A stretch of DNA of 64,000 nt from Duganella sp. Root1480D1 (lineage in GTDB: Bacteria; Pseudomonadota; Gammaproteobacteria; Burkholderiales; Burkholderiaceae_D), in the NCBI RefSeq assembly GCF_001427305.1, contig NZ_LMFZ01000002.1, forward strand, positions 176,454-240,453. Reading direction: 5' to 3'. Both the position numbers and the translations under genes were made by a program. Below the pieces are notes generated by a model. That model worked only from the letters and a program-made list of their open reading frames with translations. It did no database searches and was not told where the DNA came from. Positions 52,232-61,857 of the stretch are shown piece after piece (within the stretch, counting starts at the first letter, position 1; each line of letters opens with the position of its first letter).

Positions 52232-53722
52232 TTAGTGGCGAGTGCCTGTCGCAACGAACGACAAGGACAGCTTGCCACCGTTCTTGCTGCCGCAGCTGCG
52301 CTTGGCCTGCTCGGGCGACAGTGTGCCGGTTAAGGAGGCCTCGCGGGGCGCCCCTTTCAGTGGCAGCAAAAGGGTCATCTCGGCGCCGTCGTACATGACA
52401 AGCTGCGGCATCTCCTTGCCATCTGGTCCTTCAGGATTAACGACATCCACTTCAACGGCATGCCCATTGATACTGAAGCGGCACTCGCCCGCACGCTGCT
52501 CATAAACGAAATCGAAAGAATGCTCACCCTTCTTGTCGATATTGATGCGGCCAAAGGTCAAGGAATGCTCAACGCCGCCCACCGTCTGGCTGAGTCGCGT
52601 GTCGCCTCCTATCGCACCCGAATGCCAGGCCAGCTTGCCGGCAGCATCCGTGGAGACAACCAACCACTGGCCCGGACTGGTAGCCGCGAGTAAGGGCTCA
52701 CCCTGCCCCAGTTGCAGAGGGGTTTCTTTCCCGTTGGCCGGTGAAATCAGGACCAGCTCCGCCAACTTGCGCTTCTCATCGCAAGGCTTGCGCAAGGCCA
52801 GCACGTCCGCGCCATATTCAGCAAGCGAACTCGTTTCGCAGAATTTGCTTGGGAAGCTGTTCAGCGAAACCTGTTTGCCCTCGGCACTGGTGACGGCCAG
52901 CGTCGACCCGTTTTCCCCATACCCAAGCGAGTAGATCGCTCCTTGCTGGGAAATGCCAGCCACCACATTGCGCGGATCTTTTTTGAACGGACGCATGCTC
53001 CACGCATAGCCACCGTTTGCCAGGATTCGCGAATTTGCATAGGCGTCGAGCCAACCATCCTTCACCACTTTCGCAGCGACGAATGGCCCGGCAACGTGCA
53101 CGTTCTCGCCTACGAAGCGTGCCTCGGCACCGCTTATGAAGGCACCTGTCTTCCGGACATTCAGCTTTCCCTCGTTCAGGCGCCGGTCCAACGCCAGCGT
53201 ATAGAAAGAGAAATACTCAGAGGCGTCATCCTCGTCTTTGATATAGCCCGCAACTTGCACGCCATTGGCGGACACGCCCAACGCATGGCCGTAACGATTA
53301 CGTCCCTCGATAGCAAGCTTCTTCTTGCCAAGCAGTTTCCCCTGCAGGTTGAACTGGTACAGGTAGACCAGCCCCTGGTTCAGCGAGCGCGGAAGTTGCG
53401 TGTCCACGTTCGCCAGCAGGTAGACATGGTCGCCATCGATCGCGCATTGCACTGGATGCAGTGACGCGTAATCCTCGGGCACCGCGATGTGCGCCTGCGC
53501 GATGACGGTATCTCGCTTCAGGTCAAGCAGCAACAACTCGCCGGTACTCTGCATCGATTCAGGGTCAAAGCGCGACCCAGCCAGGCAAGCGCGCGAACTA
53601 TCGGCGGCAAAACCAACGTGCCTCGGCGAAAATTTCTTGCTACTAAGAGGAAGGGATGCGGCCATTGCATTGGCGAATACAAGACCAGCCAGGGTGGTTC
53701 CAAAAAATCTGATGATATGCAT
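52232..53722 (-). CDS. Exported protein of unknown function (496 residues)
   Basis: A 496-residue protein with an N-terminal signal (MHIIRFFGTTLAGLVFANAMA). I do not recognise a family. The body reads like a beta-propeller or beta-sandwich: repeated short beta segments such as GELLLLDLKRDTVIAQAHIAVPEDY, QCAIDGDHVYLLANVDTQL and QQGAIYSLGYGENGSTLAVTSAEGKQVSL, with a closing CRFSINGHAVEVDVVNPEGPDGKEMPQLVMYDGAEMTLLLPL. It begins 8 bases after the neighbouring lipoprotein gene, so the two are one operon. Codon usage looks more AT-rich than its surroundings (about 50% GC in a sampled line). Confidence 0.72.
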   Translation of the reverse strand: MHIIRFFGTTLAGLVFANAMAASLPLSSKKFSPRHVGFAADSSRACLAGSRFDPESMQSTGELLLLDLKRDTVIAQAHIAVPEDYASLHPVQCAIDGDHVYLLANVDTQLPRSLNQGLVYLYQFNLQGKLLGKKKLAIEGRNRYGHALGVSANGVQVAGYIKDEDDASEYFSFYTLALDRRLNEGKLNVRKTGAFISGAEARFVGENVHVAGPFVAAKVVKDGWLDAYANSRILANGGYAWSMRPFKKDPRNVVAGISQQGAIYSLGYGENGSTLAVTSAEGKQVSLNSFPSKFCETSSLAEYGADVLALRKPCDEKRKLAELVLISPANGKETPLQLGQGEPLLAATSPGQWLVVSTDAAGKLAWHSGAIGGDTRLSQTVGGVEHSLTFGRINIDKKGEHSFDFVYEQRAGECRFSINGHAVEVDVVNPEGPDGKEMPQLVMYDGAEMTLLLPLKGAPREASLTGTLSPEQAKRSCGSKNGGKLSLSFVATGTRH

Positions 53723-53730
53723 GATGAATC

Positions 53731-54984
53731 TTATTGGTTTGCAGGATAGCGTGCGAGTGTGCGAATCAGGGATCCCTGTTCAAACGCTTCGACGCTCACA
53801 GTAACGGTTGGCGTTACAAACTGATTGGCTTCGACGCTCTCGTGAGAATGCTCTCCGGCTTCAACAATTTCCAGCCGACGCGCCTTGAGCCGATTGCGAA
53901 GTTCACCCACAACCTTTTCGGGTGGCGCATCGAGCACCAAATGGTAAGCAGAACCATTTCCCGACGTTGCATACAGAAGCCTGTTCACGTTTGAACCGAA
54001 GGCCTGCACCGGTTTGGATGGGCGGTAGACATGAGCCCCGGCGCATTGGCAATGTTCATATGCTTCGTCTTCCGGATCCCGGCGCCAGCCATCAAGACAG
54101 GCAATACTGGTGCTGCCAAAACAGTTTCGGTAGCCTTGGCTGGCATCAAGAAACAGCTCTTCGAGAGCAGTCGCCGCGCTGCGGTTAATTTCCATTGGTG
54201 CCCTCCGGGCCAGGTCCCATTGACCGGTGGGCGTTACTTGCCACTTGAATTGGGCATCAAACCATGGATGAATTTGCCCCAAGTGGCCGCTCGTTTGCAC
54301 CGCTTCCGGAACGCGGGGCATATCTGGCAGGGGAATCGGTTCGCCAATATTGCCCTTCGCGTCGACAACGACCACAACCGATGGTTCTGACAGGGAGTCC
54401 ACATAGGCGAAGGCTTTCATGTCCGGGGTGAAGCCTGCCAGCCGATGAATCGATGGCCACGCCAGCCCTTTCGGTAGATTCGTCTTCTCAACCGGAAACG
54501 CTTTAAGAATGGATCCTTCGTACTTCTTGTCCTCGTCCTCGAAGTAGCGCAAGCCAGGGCCGATGGGTTCGCCAATCGACTTGATGTAAGTACCCATATC
54601 GATATGTTCGACAACAGCCTTCTGATTACGTTCGTAGACAAGGAAAAGCGGACTCTGGTCATCCGAGATATTGGCGTATTGCTGCGCAATGACTGCCGGC
54701 TGCCCAAGACCTTGCCATAAGCGGGCTGGCTCGCCCTTTTCGATCACAACCTTGCGCTTGTAGAGCACTCGGTCGTAGCGTTGTTGGAACGAGAGGATTC
54801 TCAGCCAATCAGTAGGAACGAATTCGATATGCAGGATCGTGAATGGGAGCTCCTGGGTAACAGACTCCACTGTTTCATCGTTTTCAAGCCACTCGGCATA
54901 GGGCCCTTCTGGCGGCCGGCCGCAGGCAGAAAGCAGGAGACAAAACGCTAGCAGCAATAGTCTGAACGGCAGGGGCAAGTGCAT
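53731..54984 (-). CDS. Lipoprotein of unknown function (417 residues)
   Basis: The 417-residue product has a lipobox in LLAFCLLLSAC (Cys about residue 21) and no recognised domain. Its middle region mixes beta-strand-like repeats (DSLSEPSVVVVVDAKGNIGEPIPLPDMP), and it has a cysteine-rich CFGSTSIACLDGWRRDPEDEAYEHCQCAGAH segment around residue 300. The start ATG has no strong ribosome site. It forms an operon with the 52232-53722 gene, and both lie AT-richer than neighbours (about 47% GC in a sampled line). Localisation in the outer membrane or periplasm is likely from the lipobox. Confidence 0.72.
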   Translation of the reverse strand: MHLPLPFRLLLLAFCLLLSACGRPPEGPYAEWLENDETVESVTQELPFTILHIEFVPTDWLRILSFQQRYDRVLYKRKVVIEKGEPARLWQGLGQPAVIAQQYANISDDQSPLFLVYERNQKAVVEHIDMGTYIKSIGEPIGPGLRYFEDEDKKYEGSILKAFPVEKTNLPKGLAWPSIHRLAGFTPDMKAFAYVDSLSEPSVVVVVDAKGNIGEPIPLPDMPRVPEAVQTSGHLGQIHPWFDAQFKWQVTPTGQWDLARRAPMEINRSAATALEELFLDASQGYRNCFGSTSIACLDGWRRDPEDEAYEHCQCAGAHVYRPSKPVQAFGSNVNRLLYATSGNGSAYHLVLDAPPEKVVGELRNRLKARRLEIVEAGEHSHESVEANQFVTPTVTVSVEAFEQGSLIRTLARYPANQ

Positions 54985-55092
54985 GAGGGAAATATTACCA
55001 TCATGGCAATCACATCCCGTGCACGATAGAAACTCAACAGTACAACGGAGATACCCTGGCCAAGGCTAGGGATCGGCCAGTGGCACGGAAAA

Positions 55093-55133
55093 CAAAAAGG
55101 GGTTACGAACGATCGTAACCCCTTTTTTGTTTT
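55093..55133 (-). terminator. Bidirectional hairpin terminator after the tRNA
   Basis: GGGGTTACGA / TCGTAACCCC form a perfect 10-bp stem around ACGA (55099-55122), flanked by A-rich and T-rich runs on both sides. On the minus strand it lies directly after the tRNA and follows rpoD; on the plus strand it also has a T-run. Confidence 0.85.
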
Positions 55134-55141
55134 ACGCTATT

Positions 55142-55220
55142 TGGTAGGCCCTCGCGGAGTCGAACCGCGCACCAAAGGATTATGAGTCCTCTGCTCTAAC
55201 CAAGCATGAGCTAAGGGCCC
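55142..55220 (-). tRNA. tRNA-Ile2 with CAT anticodon (lysidine type)
   Basis: The minus strand gives a complete cloverleaf of 79 bases including CCA: acceptor GGGCCCT/AGGGCCT, D-arm GCTC/GAGC, anticodon stem GAGGA/TCCTT with loop CTCATAA (anticodon CAT), T-arm CGCGG-TTCGACT-CCGCG. The context CTCATAA with a GGCCCCTTAGCTC-like 5' end matches E. coli ileX, so it is tRNA-Ile2, read with a lysidine-modified C34, not initiator or elongator Met. Confidence 0.9.
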
Positions 55221-55263
55221 TGAGAACCCGGCAGGATAGGGCCAGCGGCCCTATTCGTCAAGT

Positions 55264-57507
55264 TTAGTTACCTTCCAGGAAGCTCTTCAACTTGTCGGAG
55301 CGCGATGGGTGGCGCAACTTGCGCAATGCCTTGGCTTCGATCTGGCGAATACGTTCACGGGTCACGTCGAACTGTTTGCCGACCTCTTCCAGCGTGTGGT
55401 CGGTGGACATTTCGATACCGAAGCGCATGCGCAGCACCTTGGCCTCGCGTGGCGTGAGCGAATCCAGCACATCCTTCACGACACCGCGCATCGAGGCATG
55501 CAGCGCTGCGTCCGAAGGCGCCAGCGTGTTGTTATCCTCGATGAAGTCGCCCAGATGGGAATCGTCGTCGTCACCGATCGGCGTTTCCATCGAGATCGGC
55601 TCTTTCGCGATCTTCATGATCTTGCGGATCTTATCCTCCGGCATTTCCATCTTGATCGCCAGGGTTGCCGGATCCGGCTCGGCACCGGTCTCCTGCAGGA
55701 TCTGGCGCGAGATCCGGTTCATCTTGTTGATCGTTTCGATCATGTGCACCGGAATACGGATGGTACGTGCCTGGTCGGCGATGGAACGCGTGATCGCCTG
55801 GCGGATCCACCACGTTGCATACGTGGAGAACTTGTAGCCGCGGCGGTACTCGAACTTGTCGACCGCCTTCATCAAACCGATATTGCCCTCCTGGATCAGG
55901 TCCAGGAATTGCAGGCCGCGGTTGGTGTACTTCTTCGCGATCGAGATCACCAGGCGCAAGTTAGCCTCGGTCATTTCACGCTTGGCCTTGCGCGCCTTCA
56001 TTTCACCTGCCGCCATCTGGCGGTTGATGTTACGCAGGTCCGGCAGCGGCAGCACGACGCGTGCTTGCAGGTCGATCAGGCGCTGCTGCAGTTCCTTGAT
56101 GGTCGGGATGTTACGGCCCAGGATCGCGCTATAAGCGTGGCCTGCGGCGACTTCGCCATCCACCCATTCCAGGTTGGTTTCGTTACCTGGGAAGACCTTG
56201 ATGAAGTGGGCACGCGGCATGCCGCACTTGTTCACCGCCACGTCGAGGATCTGCTTCTCGATATGGCGCACCTCATCGACCTGGCCGCGCAGAGTGTCGC
56301 ACAGCTTCTCCACCACTTTGGCGGTGAAGCGGATGCCCAGCAGCTCGCCGGAAATCGATTCCTGCGCCTTCAGGTAGGCTTTCGAATTGTAGCCATCCTT
56401 CTCGAAGGCCTTGCGCATGCGCTCGAACTGGTTGGCGATGTTGTCGAACTTTTCGAGGGAGAGCTGCTTCATCGCTTCCAGCTGTTCGGCGGTGTAACCG
56501 GCCGCGGCACCGCCAGGGCTGGCAGCTTCGTCCTCTTCTTCTTCGTCCTCTTCTTCCTCGTCGTCGTCCGACTCTTCTTCGTCGGAAGCGGCAGCTGCCG
56601 TGGCGATGTTTTCGCCTTCCTCATCAACCAGGCCGTCGACGATTTCGTCGATCTTGATCTCGTCGATGCGGATACGTTCGGAAGTGGCGAGGATCTCGGC
56701 GATCGTCACCGGGCAGGCGGAAATCGCCTGGATCATGTCGCGCAGGCCGTCTTCGATGCGCTTGGCGATTTCGATCTCGCCCTCGCGGGTCAGCAGCTCG
56801 ACCGAACCCATTTCACGCATGTACATGCGGACCGGGTCGGTGGTGCGGCCGAAGTCGGAATCGACGGTGGACAGCGCGGCTTCCGCAGCAGCTTCGGCTT
56901 CGTCGTCGCTGGTGACAGTGGCAACGTTATCCGACAGCAGCAGGGTCTCGGCATCAGGCGCGTGTTCGTACACGGCGATGCCCATGTCATTGAAGGTGCC
57001 AATAATGCCTTCGATCGCTTCCGGATCGACGATATTTTCCGGCAGGTGGTCGTTGATTTCAGCGTAGGTGAGGAAGCCGCGCTCCTTGCCGAACTTGATC
57101 AGCGTCTTGAGCTTCTGGCGGCGGCGTTCGAGTTCCTCTTCCGTTGCCTCGGTGTCGGACGAGAAGGCATCTTTCAGCAATGCCTTTTCCTTGGCCTTGC
57201 GGTCTTTGGCTTTCGCCTTGTCCGCAGCCTTCATCTCGGCACGCTCAACAGCGTTCAGTGCTGCAACCTCGTCGTTTTCCGGCGTGAACTCCTTCGGCTT
57301 GCGGCCACGGCGTCCCGGCACCTTGACGGTTGGCAGCACATATCCGGAAGTATCGATGGCAGCCAGGGCGGCTGCGTCCGTTGTCTGACTAACCACCGGC
57401 GGCGCCGCGACGCGAGTTGCCGGTTTATTAGCCGACTTGGTCGCAGGCTTGGCGGTCACTTTGCGAGGCTTTTCAGCCGCTTTGGTTTCAGGTTTCTTTG
57501 CTGGCAC
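55264..57507 (-). CDS. rpoD: RNA polymerase sigma-70 (RpoD)
   Basis: The 747-residue primary sigma factor starts at GTG 57507. It has a long Lys/Ala-rich N-terminal extension (residues 1-110), region 1.1, region 1.2 ([22 protein letters not shown]), an acidic insertion ([21 protein letters not shown], about residue 320), region 2 with [35 protein letters not shown], region 3 and region 4 with [33 protein letters not shown]. It directs transcription of most genes. The acidic insertion is typical of betaproteobacterial sigma-70. In the rpsU-yqeY-dnaG-rpoD operon. Confidence 0.98.
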   Translation of the reverse strand: MPAKKPETKAAEKPRKVTAKPATKSANKPATRVAAPPVVSQTTDAAALAAIDTSGYVLPTVKVPGRRGRKPKEFTPENDEVAALNAVERAEMKAADKAKAKDRKAKEKALLKDAFSSDTEATEEELERRRQKLKTLIKFGKERGFLTYAEINDHLPENIVDPEAIEGIIGTFNDMGIAVYEHAPDAETLLLSDNVATVTSDDEAEAAAEAALSTVDSDFGRTTDPVRMYMREMGSVELLTREGEIEIAKRIEDGLRDMIQAISACPVTIAEILATSERIRIDEIKIDEIVDGLVDEEGENIATAAAASDEEESDDDEEEEDEEEEDEAASPGGAAAGYTAEQLEAMKQLSLEKFDNIANQFERMRKAFEKDGYNSKAYLKAQESISGELLGIRFTAKVVEKLCDTLRGQVDEVRHIEKQILDVAVNKCGMPRAHFIKVFPGNETNLEWVDGEVAAGHAYSAILGRNIPTIKELQQRLIDLQARVVLPLPDLRNINRQMAAGEMKARKAKREMTEANLRLVISIAKKYTNRGLQFLDLIQEGNIGLMKAVDKFEYRRGYKFSTYATWWIRQAITRSIADQARTIRIPVHMIETINKMNRISRQILQETGAEPDPATLAIKMEMPEDKIRKIMKIAKEPISMETPIGDDDDSHLGDFIEDNNTLAPSDAALHASMRGVVKDVLDSLTPREAKVLRMRFGIEMSTDHTLEEVGKQFDVTRERIRQIEAKALRKLRHPSRSDKLKSFLEGN

Positions 57508-57593
57508 AGGCGCTTTCCGGGAATAGTTAAGTCCACTACAAACCGCAACAACTACTACTGTAACTTACTGAAAACAAACGAAAAAACAGACCC

Positions 57594-57615
57594 GCTAAAT
57601 ATTGCAATATTTAGC
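57594..57615. repeat. 22-bp perfect palindrome in the dnaG-rpoD gap
   Basis: The minus strand has a TATAAT (57626-57621) followed 5 bases later by a perfect 22-bp palindrome built on AATATTGCAATATT. It would sit near the start of an internal rpoD transcript, so it may be an operator or a hairpin at the 5' end. The regulator is unknown. Confidence 0.6.
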
Positions 57616-57677
57616 ATTTTATTATAGCACGCCACTTTACAATTACCAGACGGGAAGGTTTGCGTGCGTGCCGGCAA

Positions 57678-59474
57678 TTACCTCGGGCTTAAATCGGCTT
57701 CAGCTTCCTTCCTTAGTTGATCTTGCTTGGCAGTAATTTCGCGGTAGCGTACACCAATTTCCTCGGAGGACAAACCAGCGCTGAACAGCTGGTCCAGCTC
57801 CTGTTTTAAAGCATCCATTTTCAAGTGGCGCACCGTAGCCAGCAACCACAACCGTTCACCTTCAATATCCGGTTCCGGCGCAGCGGCAATCTCGCCGATG
57901 AGCGCATCATAATCGCTGCCGGTTTCTTTCACCAACTGGCAGAAAGCGGCAAAGCTGCCCTGGTCTCCCAGCGATTGCGCCTGCACCATCAGCCAGACCA
58001 GGCGCTCAGCGGCTTCCTGGCCGAAATGGCTGAAGGCAAGCAGCGCTTCGTCGTCCAGTTCCAGCGCCAGCGTCGGGTGTGTCAGCACCACACGGATCAG
58101 TTTCAGTTCCAGCCCTACCGGCTGCTCACGCCGGCTCTTGGGCGGCGCTACCTTATTAGCAGCCACCGGCTTGGCCAGCTCGAACAGCTGCTCCACCTCG
58201 CCTGGCGTACTCTGCGTCATGGTCGCCAGGCCGCGCACGATTTGAAGGCGCAGCGAGGTCGGCGGCATTGCCTGCAGCAGTGGCTTGGCGTCGAACTGGA
58301 CGCGGGCCCGGCCTTCAGGCGATGTTAAATCATGTTCGCCGGCAGCCTCGCGCAGCAGGAACTGGGACAGCGGCATCGCTTCATGCACCTGCTGTTCGAA
58401 CGCCTGGGCGCCATACTCACGAATATAGCTGTCCGGGTCGTGCTCAGCCGGCAGGAACAGGAACTTGATCGTCTTGTCATCCGATACGTGCGGCAGACAG
58501 GCTTCCAGCGCACGCCTTGCAGCGCGGCGGCCGGCCTTGTCGCCATCGAAACTGAAGATCACGTTGTCGGTTTGACGCAACAACTTCTGGACGTGGGTCG
58601 TGGTGCAAGCGGTTCCCAGCGTCGCGACCGCCTGGGGGAAGCCCATCTGGGCCAGCGCCACCACGTCCATATAGCCTTCCGTCACCAGTACATAGCCCGC
58701 ATCGCGGATGGCCTGGCGCGCTTCGAACAAGCCATACAGCTCCGAGCCCTTTGAAAATAAAGGCGTTTCCGGGGAATTCAAGTACTTTGGCTCGCCCTGG
58801 TCCATGATGCGACCGCCAAAGGCGATCACCTGGCCCTTGGTATTGCGAATAGGGAACATTACCCGTTCGCGGAAGCGGTCATAGCGCTTGGTACGCTTGC
58901 CATCCTCATCCACGTTCTGGATGATCAGGCCGGCTTCGACGAGGACCGGGTTTTCATAGTCGGGAAACACTGCTTTCAAGCCGTCCCAGCCGCTTGGCGA
59001 ATAGCCGAGGGCAAAGCGGGCCGCGATTTCACCGGTCAGGCCACGGCCTTTCAGGTAGCCGATCGCCTGCGGCGCCAGGCGCAATTGGGCCCGATAGAAC
59101 TCGTTCGCTTTAGACATGGCGTCGGACAGCGCCATGGATTGCTGCTGCTGAGCCGCGCGCTGGGCCGGCGGGATTTTGTCGTCCTGCTCCGGCACCACCA
59201 TGCCGACGTTCTGGGCCAGATCCTTGACCGCATCGACAAAGCCCATGCCCGAATACTCGATCAGGAAGCCGATCGCGGTGCCATGGGCGCCACAGCCGAA
59301 GCAGTGATAGAACTGCTTGGTCGGACTAACGGTAAAGCTAGGAGATTTTTCGCTGTGAAACGGGCACAGGCCCTGGAAATTGGCGCCGCCCTTTTTCAAC
59401 TGGACGTAACGCCCCACCACATCGACGATATCGACGCGGTTCAGCAGGTCGGCAATAAATGACTGTGGAATCAC
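57678..59474 (-). CDS. dnaG: DNA primase
   Basis: The 598-residue protein starts at GTG 59474. It has the N-terminal zinc ribbon (GLCPFHSEKSPSFTVSPTKQFYHCFGCGAHGTAIGFL, about residues 36-72), the catalytic TOPRIM region (EGYMDVVALAQMGF and FSFDGDKAGRRAA) and a C-terminal DnaB-binding helical domain. It makes RNA primers at the replication fork. It lies between yqeY and rpoD in the macromolecular synthesis operon. Confidence 0.98.
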   Translation of the reverse strand: MIPQSFIADLLNRVDIVDVVGRYVQLKKGGANFQGLCPFHSEKSPSFTVSPTKQFYHCFGCGAHGTAIGFLIEYSGMGFVDAVKDLAQNVGMVVPEQDDKIPPAQRAAQQQQSMALSDAMSKANEFYRAQLRLAPQAIGYLKGRGLTGEIAARFALGYSPSGWDGLKAVFPDYENPVLVEAGLIIQNVDEDGKRTKRYDRFRERVMFPIRNTKGQVIAFGGRIMDQGEPKYLNSPETPLFSKGSELYGLFEARQAIRDAGYVLVTEGYMDVVALAQMGFPQAVATLGTACTTTHVQKLLRQTDNVIFSFDGDKAGRRAARRALEACLPHVSDDKTIKFLFLPAEHDPDSYIREYGAQAFEQQVHEAMPLSQFLLREAAGEHDLTSPEGRARVQFDAKPLLQAMPPTSLRLQIVRGLATMTQSTPGEVEQLFELAKPVAANKVAPPKSRREQPVGLELKLIRVVLTHPTLALELDDEALLAFSHFGQEAAERLVWLMVQAQSLGDQGSFAAFCQLVKETGSDYDALIGEIAAAPEPDIEGERLWLLATVRHLKMDALKQELDQLFSAGLSSEEIGVRYREITAKQDQLRKEAEADLSPR

Positions 59475-59566
59475 GAGGCTGAACGGTATTTGTTATAAAT
59501 CAGACTATACCGCCGCGCACAAAGGGAGTTTGATCCACCTCAACGCACGCGGCCCACGATATGGCT

Positions 59567-59610
59567 GAGCCCGTGTCACACTTGGGGTGTGACCCCATGG
59601 TGTGACACGA
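59567..59610. repeat. Dispersed nested palindrome, copy B, between yqeY and dnaG
   Basis: The same 44-bp element as at 25490-25533, with one difference (CCCATGG for CCCAGGG). Outer arms CGTGTCACAC / GTGTGACACG. It lies within the rpsU-yqeY-dnaG-rpoD operon, in the 149-base gap before dnaG, where its hairpin could affect message processing. Confidence 0.9.
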
Positions 59611-59623
59611 ACTCGGCTGTAGA

Positions 59624-60073
59624 TTATGCCGGGGTGAGGGCCTTTTTGACCAGTGCGGATACGACGGTCATGTCGGCGCGGCCTGCCAGCTTTGGCTTGA
59701 CGATGGCCATGACTTTGCCCATGTCCTGTGGACCGGCGGCGCCGGACTCGGCCACGGCGGCCTTCACTTCGGCAGCGATCTCTTCGTCGGACAGGCCGGC
59801 TGGCATGTAATCCACCAGGAAGGCCAGTTCGGCTTTCTCGATGTCGGCCAGGTCGGAACGGCCACCAGCTTCGAACTGGGTGATCGAATCCTTGCGCTGC
59901 TTGATCATCTTCTCAACGATGGCCACGGTCTGGACGTCGTTGACTTCGATCTGCTCGTCCACTTCCTTGCGCTTGATCTCGGCCAGCAGCAGGCGGATGG
60001 TGGCCAGCTTGCCGGCTTCCTTGGCGCGCATGGCGGCTTTCATGTCATCAGTGATCTTTGCTTTCAGGCTCAT
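59624..60073 (-). CDS. yqeY: GatB/YqeY domain protein
   Basis: The 149-residue protein is preceded by GAGGTAG. It has the all-helical YqeY features: MSLKAKITDDMKAAMRAKEAGKLATIRLLLAEIKRKEVDE at the start, KMIKQRKDSITQFEAGGRSDLADIEKAELAFLVDYMP in the middle and GKVMAIVKPKLAGRADMTVVSALVKKAL at the end. This domain resembles the tRNA-binding tail of GatB. Its function is not settled, but the gene is a regular neighbour of rpsU-dnaG-rpoD. Confidence 0.95.
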   Translation of the reverse strand: MSLKAKITDDMKAAMRAKEAGKLATIRLLLAEIKRKEVDEQIEVNDVQTVAIVEKMIKQRKDSITQFEAGGRSDLADIEKAELAFLVDYMPAGLSDEEIAAEVKAAVAESGAAGPQDMGKVMAIVKPKLAGRADMTVVSALVKKALTPA

Positions 60074-60198
60074 AGCTACCTCAAAAGTGTGCGTGGAAAA
60101 AGGAAAACCCGCTGCGGCTTATACCGGAGCGGGTTGAAACTCTGGCGTAGGCATCCGTGGCGATCAATGCGCCTGCAAGAATGCCGACGAGAGCTGAA

Positions 60199-60411
60199 TT
60201 AGTACAGCTTCTTAGGCAGTTGCTGGCTGCGGATGCGCTTGTAGTGGCGCTTCACGGCAGCTGCCAGCTTGCGCTTGCGCTCTGCGGTTGGCTTTTCGTA
60301 GAACTCGCGTGCGCGCAGTTCGGTCAGCAGACCGGTCTTTTCGATGGTGCGCTTGAAGCGACGCATTGCGACTTCGAACGGCTCGTTTTCTTTAAGGCGG
60401 ATAGTAGTCAT
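60199..60411 (-). CDS. rpsU: 30S ribosomal protein S21
   Basis: From ATG 60411 the protein is the standard 70 residues: [20 protein letters not shown], then [38 protein letters not shown]. It is a small basic ribosomal protein involved in mRNA engagement by the 30S subunit. A longer in-frame ORF upstream is not part of the gene. First gene of the macromolecular synthesis operon. The 198 bases upstream (60412-60609) show no other gene; a promoter is likely but not obvious. Confidence 0.97.
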   Translation of the reverse strand: MTTIRLKENEPFEVAMRRFKRTIEKTGLLTELRAREFYEKPTAERKRKLAAAVKRHYKRIRSQQLPKKLY

Positions 60412-60609
60412 GTAAAAATTCAAACCGTTAGGGTTCAGGAAAGACAGCGATATTAGCAGGTTTTGCTCAAAAATGGAAGAGACAATAGACGCCAAACCGG
60501 CCACTCAGGCGGTTCCGAAGGGGATATCGACGTCTTTTCGCGGGCAATATTTCAGCCGAGCTAACATCATGAATCCGGCGAAAAATGCGTTGCCGGAAGT
60601 GGAATGATA

Positions 60610-61821
60610 TCAGATCGCGAGGCCAGCAGCCACTCCGGATGCCCAGGCCCATTGGAAGTTGTAGCCGCCCAGCCATCCAGTCACGTCCACCGTTTCACCG
60701 ATGAAGTACAGCCCCGGCACGTTCTTGCATTCCATCGATTGCTGGGACAGCTCGCGGGTGTCCACGCCGCCGCGCGTGACCTCGGCCTTGCGATAGCCTT
60801 CCGAGCCGTTCGGCGTGATGGTCCACTGGTTGACGGCACGGCCCAGCTTGCGCAGGGTGTCGTCCTTCATATCGGCAATACGCGCTTCAGGGTCCAGGCC
60901 TTGCACTTGTAGCAAGCCTTCGGCCAGGCGGCTCGGCAGCCATTGCGACAGCAGGTTGCCGAGTTGCTTCTTCAGCGTGCCCTTCCCCTCGATCAGCGCC
61001 TGCGCCAGGTCCATCTCCGGCAGCAGGTTGATGGTGATCGGGGTGCCGGGCTGCCAGAACGAGGAAATCTGCAGGATGGCGGGGCCACTCAGGCCGCGGT
61101 GGGTGAACAGCAGGTCTTCACGGAAGCGCGCGCCGGTCGGGTTGCGGCCTTTCAGCGCGCCGGTTTCCACGTCCACTTCCAGCGAAACGCCGGACAGCGG
61201 CACGAACGGTGCCCATTCCTGGGCGTCGAAAGTCAGCGGCACCAGGGCGGGGCGTGGGTCAACCAGCTTCAGGCCGAACTGCTTGGCAATCCGGTAGCCG
61301 AAATCGGTCGCACCGATTTTTGGAATCGACAGGCCGCCAGTGGCGACAACAATCGACGCTGCATGAATTTCTTCACCTTCGTCCGTTTGCAGGATGTAGC
61401 CGGCGCCATTCTGCTTCAGGTCATCCACTTTCGCAGGCATCCGCCAGTGCACATTGCCGTCGGAGCATTCATCCTTCAACATCTGGATGATCTGCTCTGC
61501 GGAATCGTCGCAGAACAGTTGTCCTTTATGCTTTTCGTGGAAGCCGATACGGTGCTTCTTCACCATCGCCAGGAAATCGTGCGGCGTGAAGCGCGACAGC
61601 GCGCTCTTGGCGAAGTGCGGATTCTCGGACAGGAAATTCGCGGGGCCGGCGTTAATATTAGTGAAGTTACAACGACCACCGCCGGAGATGCGGATCTTCT
61701 CCGCCAGTTTCTCGGCATGGTCGAGCAGCACCACGCGCTTGCCGCGCTTGCCAGCGGTCGCCGCGCACATCATGCCCGCCGCGCCCGCGCCGATCACCGC
61801 TACATCGTACTGTTTTGCCAT
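60610..61821 (-). CDS. HI0933/BaiN-family flavoprotein
   Basis: A 403-residue FAD protein preceded by GCAGGAA. It has the N-terminal dinucleotide motif YDVAVIGAGAAGMMCA, the family motif KIRISGGGRCNFTN around residue 46, VVATGGLSIPKIGATDFGYRIAKQFG, and the end PGLYFIGETVDVTGWLGGYNFQWAWASG. The family includes YhiN and BaiN (a bile acid dehydrogenase in some gut bacteria), but most members have no assigned substrate. Cytoplasmic. Confidence 0.9.
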   Translation of the reverse strand: MAKQYDVAVIGAGAAGMMCAATAGKRGKRVVLLDHAEKLAEKIRISGGGRCNFTNINAGPANFLSENPHFAKSALSRFTPHDFLAMVKKHRIGFHEKHKGQLFCDDSAEQIIQMLKDECSDGNVHWRMPAKVDDLKQNGAGYILQTDEGEEIHAASIVVATGGLSIPKIGATDFGYRIAKQFGLKLVDPRPALVPLTFDAQEWAPFVPLSGVSLEVDVETGALKGRNPTGARFREDLLFTHRGLSGPAILQISSFWQPGTPITINLLPEMDLAQALIEGKGTLKKQLGNLLSQWLPSRLAEGLLQVQGLDPEARIADMKDDTLRKLGRAVNQWTITPNGSEGYRKAEVTRGGVDTRELSQQSMECKNVPGLYFIGETVDVTGWLGGYNFQWAWASGVAAGLAI

Positions 61822-61857
61822 TTCCTGCCGCCCTGCCCCGATACCAAACCCACCATT

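Noticed and set aside
55142..55220. tRNA-Met
   Set aside because: The CAT anticodon sits in a body closely resembling the E. coli ileX tRNA, so tRNA-Ile2 is the better call.
55309..57627. 772-codon open frame on the plus strand opposite rpoD
   Set aside because: It lies fully over a certain sigma-70 gene and is a codon-bias shadow.
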